From: Antilocapra americana
Taxonomy: Eukaryota > Chordata > Mammalia > Artiodactyla > Antilocapridae
Reading direction: 5' to 3'
Assembly (NCBI GenBank): GCA_007570785.1
Contig: ML662442.1
Location: 35,537,818-35,601,817, forward strand
Length of the DNA: 64,000 bases
This document shows, in pieces, positions 61,193-64,000 of the stretch. The position numbers and the translations under genes are program-made. The notes beneath the pieces are model-generated. The model made no database searches, was not told where the DNA came from, and saw only the letters and a list, made by a program, of their open reading frames with translations. The first letter of the stretch is position 1. Each line of letters opens with the position of its first letter.

Positions 61193-62016
61193 GTAAGTTG
61201 AAGGCAGAGAATATTATTATCAGCAAACCTCCACCATTCTAATACCCCACTAGTGGTTTCTCTAGAAACATCCATTTACAAATTCTGTTGCTGTATGTTC
61301 AGAGTTCAGTTTCAGAAACTGTCATTAATTTATTACAAAAATCTTGAAGCTTATTATTTTAAAAGAAATATAATCTGAGTATTTTTTTGACAGATCAGCT
61401 ATTTTTAGTGCAGTTATTTTAAATAAAAGTGGCCAGCATAAGCTGAAGTTTGATTTCTAAGGAATTTTCACTTGCCTGGGTTTTTTTCCACTGCCTATAA
61501 TATTCTAAATTTTTTGATTGCTGAGTGTCTCATAGACTAAGCTATGAAAGGTACAGAATAGAGTAAATCTGTTAGGAAGAAAGGATGCAGCAGGTAATTC
61601 AGTGCGTGTATAGTGGGAAAAGTAAGCAATGTCAGCTGCATTACTAGGAAGAAAGGATACAACAGGTAGAATAACCTAAATATCAAAGCAATTCAGTGTG
61701 TGTATAGAGGGAAAAGTAAGCAATGTCAGCTGCATTACAATTAATTATAATTAAATTTAGGAGCGAGAGCATGTGGGCTGCCAGCTGGGACAGAGAACTC
61801 TGCCAAAATACAACTCTGTATTCGGAGATTAAGCCTGTAACTTTAAATCAGGCTTCAAAAGAAGAGACAATCACCTGACCTTCAGTGAAAGGACCACTCT
61901 TTAAAGAACTTTTGCAGCACTGCGAATGATAGCAAAGATGAGATGAGAAGCAGCACAGCCTTTCCGTTAATCTTTGGATGTACTAAAGATATGCTGTTGT
62001 CCTTCTCTCCATCAAG
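61193..62016 (+). other. LAMA4: LAMA4 intron
   Basis: Contains a local tandem duplication (61573-61738). Otherwise nothing recognised. Confidence 0.8.
61573..61738 (+). repeat. Tandem duplication, 72-bp and 94-bp units
   Basis: Unit 1 is 61573-61644 and unit 2 is 61645-61738. Both begin 'taggaagaaaggat' and end 'gcaatgtcagctgcattac'. Unit 2 carries 22 extra bases after 'caggt', and there are four or so substitutions between the copies. Confidence 0.95.
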
Positions 62017-62172
62017 GTGATATTTATTCGGGAAAAGAGCAGCGGCCGAATGATAATTGATGGACTTCGAGTCTTAGAAGAAAGTCTTCCCCCTACAGGA
62101 GCTGACTGGAAAATCAGGGGTCCTATTTATTTGGGCGGTGTGGCTCCTGGAAGGGCTGTGAAAAATGTCCAG
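62017..62172 (+). CDS. LAMA4: LAMA4 exon 25 of window (LG4)
   Basis: 156 nt, phase 0 at both ends, residues 1198-1249: VIFIREKSSGRMIIDGLRV through APGRAVKNVQ. The acceptor is atcaag and the donor gtaagc. YLGGVAPG is the LG signature turn. The following exon, which should carry the first LG4 disulfide Cys, is beyond the window. Confidence 0.97.
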
Positions 62173-62337
62173 GTAAGCCAGGTGTGATCAGGTAGAGCCA
62201 TCGACCTTTAGAGCTGGAAGATTGTTTAATCTAGCCTTCACTTTATGATTAGAAAACTGGCAAAAGTAAAAGTGTACTTTGGCTGGAGATGGGATACATA
62301 AGTGGATATTGTCTTATGTTTGTCTGTCCACCCTGTG

Positions 62338-62599
62338 CGAAGAAGGCAGTGTCACCCCGCTCCAGTCCTCTTGCCTGGAAAATCCCATGGACAGAGGAGC
62401 CTGGTGGGCTGCAGTCCATGGGGTCGCTAAGAGGCGGACACGACTGAGTGACTTGACTTTCACTTTTCACTTTCATGCATTGAAGAAGGAAATGGAAACC
62501 CACTCCAGTGTTCTTGCCTGGAGAATCCCAGGGACAGGGGAGCCATCTATGGGGTCACACAGAGTCTGCCACCACTGAAGCAACTTAGCAGCAGCAGCA
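62338..62599 (+). repeat. BOV-A2 SINE with 12-bp TSD
   Basis: Two head-to-tail Bov-A units joined by 'tttcactttcatgcattgaa' and ending in 'agcagcagcagcag', the BOV-A2 hallmark. It is flanked by perfect 'gtccaccctgtg' at 62326-62337 and 62600-62611. Confidence 0.95.
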
Positions 62600-62765
62600 G
62601 TCCACCCTGTGACATTACAAAGCACGGTGTAATCTTTTGATTCTAAGGTAGAGGTGAGATGAAAAATGTTTCAGAGGTATAAACTGTCAGGAAAAGTTAT
62701 GTCTCAAGGAGATGCTTATTTGTTCAGCAGGTACCCATGCTTTTAGTCTTAAAGAATACCCAAAA

Positions 62766-62883
62766 GAGAATTCTCTGGTTGTCCAATCGTTAGGACTCAG
62801 TGCTTTCACAGCCTAGGCCTGGGTTCAATCCCTGGTCAGGGAACTAAGATCCTGCAAGCTGCATGGCACAGCCAAAAAAAAAT
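62766..62883 (+). repeat. CHR-2 type SINE, shortened
   Basis: 'ttctctggttgtccaatcgt' to 'gcatggcacagccaaaaaaa'. It is bordered by 'tacccaaaa' at 62757-62765 and 62884-62892. Confidence 0.85.
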
Positions 62884-62981
62884 TACCCAAAAAAGAAAGC
62901 AAGTCATTACATTATATATTATTGGGTGGAAAAAAAATCTTTCAGGCCATTATGTAAACTATGATCTCATTTTCATTTATT

Positions 62982-62998
62982 ACACACACACACACACA
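62982..62998. repeat. (CA)n microsatellite
   Basis: About eight CA units. Confidence 0.95.
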
Positions 62999-63218
62999 AT
63001 TTGTAATTGTACAAGGAAATGTGGTTACCCCTTGAGGGACGTGAGGATATAGTAGAAGAAAACAACATTATTTTTGTAATTTAAAACTTTAAAATATTGG
63101 TTGGACCTTCAAAAATATTTAGCAATAAAGGAATGTATCAAAGGACTAAGTTTATTTTTAATATAAATACAGGTTTGACTTTAACACAAAAAATTAATAC
63201 ACTTCTAAGATCCATTAA

Positions 63219-63435
63219 ATGGCTTCTCTGGTGGCTTAGTGGTAAAGAATCTGCTTGCCAGTGCAGGAGATTCAGGTTTGATCCCTGGGTCAGAAAGATC
63301 CCCTGGAGAAGGAAATGGCAACCCACTCCAATATTCTTGCCTGGAAAAATCCCATGGACAGAGGAGTCTGGCAGGCTACAGACCACGGGGTTGCAAAAAT
63401 GTCAGATACAACTTAGCGACTAAACAACAACAACA
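63219..63435 (+). repeat. Bov-tA SINE with 12-bp TSD
   Basis: Full-length copy ending 'aacaacaacaa'. It is bordered by perfect 'aagatccattaa' at 63207-63218 and 63436-63447. Confidence 0.94.
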
Positions 63436-63502
63436 AAGATCCATTAATATGTGTGTGTAAAGCAAAAACGGGGGGAAATGTTCATATTTGATTTAAGATA
63501 CT

Positions 63503-63630
63503 GCTGCTGCTAAGTTGCTTCAGTCATGTCCAACCCTTAGCGACCCCATGGACTGCACCCTACCAGGCTCCTCCGTCCATGAGATTTTCCAGGCAGGAGT
63601 ACTGGGATGGGTTGCCATTGCCTTCTTCAT
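63503..63630 (-). repeat. BOV-A2 fragment
   Basis: Antisense 'gctgctgctaagttgcttca' start, 'gcgaccccatggactgcacc', and 'gttgccattgccttctt'. Only one unit remains. Confidence 0.88.
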
Positions 63631-64000
63631 GCTTTCAGATGAGTAACCCCAATTCCGTGACAGCGTCTTTAAAAGAAAGATTTCTAAAACTATGAAATCG
63701 GTTATCTAAAGTGGCCCGTGTTTCCATGTCCTATGGTATGATAAATGCTCAAACACAAGCCAATAAAGCAAATTCTCTGCTGTTTATTTAACCATGGTAG
63801 ATTTAACAGTTTAGTTCTTTGCTAACCCTCATCAGCATTAGGTGATCTAGGGCACAGTTGTCTTTCTTGAAGAAAAACAAACGAGAATATTTCTAATTCA
63901 GTTTGAAAACCACAGCTGCAGTTTACCTTGTTGTGAAAAATGTTGAAATTTTTGTACCTTAATTATGGTAGGCTGTCATTATCTAATACAAAATTCTAGC

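Larger units (their letters stand above)
2980..62172 (+). other. LAMA4: LAMA4 gene, internal part (25 coding exons)
   Basis: Laminin subunit alpha-4 is a secreted basement-membrane chain. It pairs through its coiled coil with beta and gamma chains, and its C-terminal LG modules bind integrins, dystroglycan and heparan sulfate (family knowledge). Seen here: 25 exons with AG/GT borders, compatible phases at all 24 junctions, and 1,249 open codons. The translation matches my recollection of mammalian LAMA4 almost residue for residue in the LG region, which separates it from LAMA1, 2, 3 and 5. Domain order is coiled coil (1-472), LG1, LG2, LG3, basic linker and the start of LG4. Full-length chains are about 1,820 residues, so roughly two thirds is present. 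The promoter, signal peptide, LE repeats, LG5, stop codon and UTRs lie outside the window. Confidence 0.97.
62173..64000 (+). other. LAMA4: LAMA4 intron (5' part)
   Basis: Four SINEs and a CA repeat. No further exon was seen up to 64000. Confidence 0.75.

Noticed and set aside
1..64000. CRISPR arrays, operons or defence-type gene clusters
   Set aside because: No regularly spaced repeats and no prokaryotic gene density. All recurring units are dispersed ruminant retroelements.

Overview
The window is vertebrate nuclear DNA, specifically from a ruminant (cattle, sheep, goat or a close relative). Unspliced GT-AG exons are separated by large AT-rich introns. The introns are packed with repeats restricted to this lineage: BovB (RTE-type LINE), Bov-tA and BOV-A2 SINEs, and tRNA-Glu-type CHR-2 SINEs. 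They also hold artiodactyl-type L1 fragments and old MIR, L2 and MER5-like relics. I cannot tell which ruminant species it is.

One protein-coding gene fills the window on the + strand: LAMA4, laminin subunit alpha-4. I see 25 consecutive internal coding exons between 2980 and 62172. Each is bounded by AG and GT, and the phases match across every junction. Together they give 3,747 coding bases, exactly 1,249 codons, with no stop. Residue numbers below count from the first base of the first exon seen. Neither the 5' exons (signal peptide, LE repeats) nor the 3' exons (end of LG4, LG5, stop, UTR) are present. Residues 1-472 (exons 1-10 of the window) form the coiled-coil domain II/I that pairs with beta and gamma chains. 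Residues about 473-678 are LG1, 679-874 LG2 and 875-1044 LG3. A basic linker covers about 1045-1105, and LG4 begins after it and runs off the right-hand side. Laminins 411 and 421, which contain this chain, are secreted basement-membrane proteins of vessels, muscle, nerve and fat.

Layout: 1-37800 is a sparse region of coiled-coil exons in large repeat-rich introns. 37797-41058 is a compact cluster of five exons (LG1 and the start of LG2). 41059-62172 holds the remaining LG exons. The only other gene-like unit is an intronless, intact 106-codon retrocopy of the mitochondrial ribosomal protein gene MRPS33, on the minus strand at 43255-43575 inside a LAMA4 intron.

I found no RNA gene, CRISPR array, operon or prokaryote-type system, and no evidence for a new biological system. 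The points that deserve a second look are the intact MRPS33 retrocopy, an L1 plus CHR-2 composite enclosed by one perfect 19-bp target-site duplication, two nested LINE stacks, an intronic tandem duplication, and repeats close to splice acceptors.
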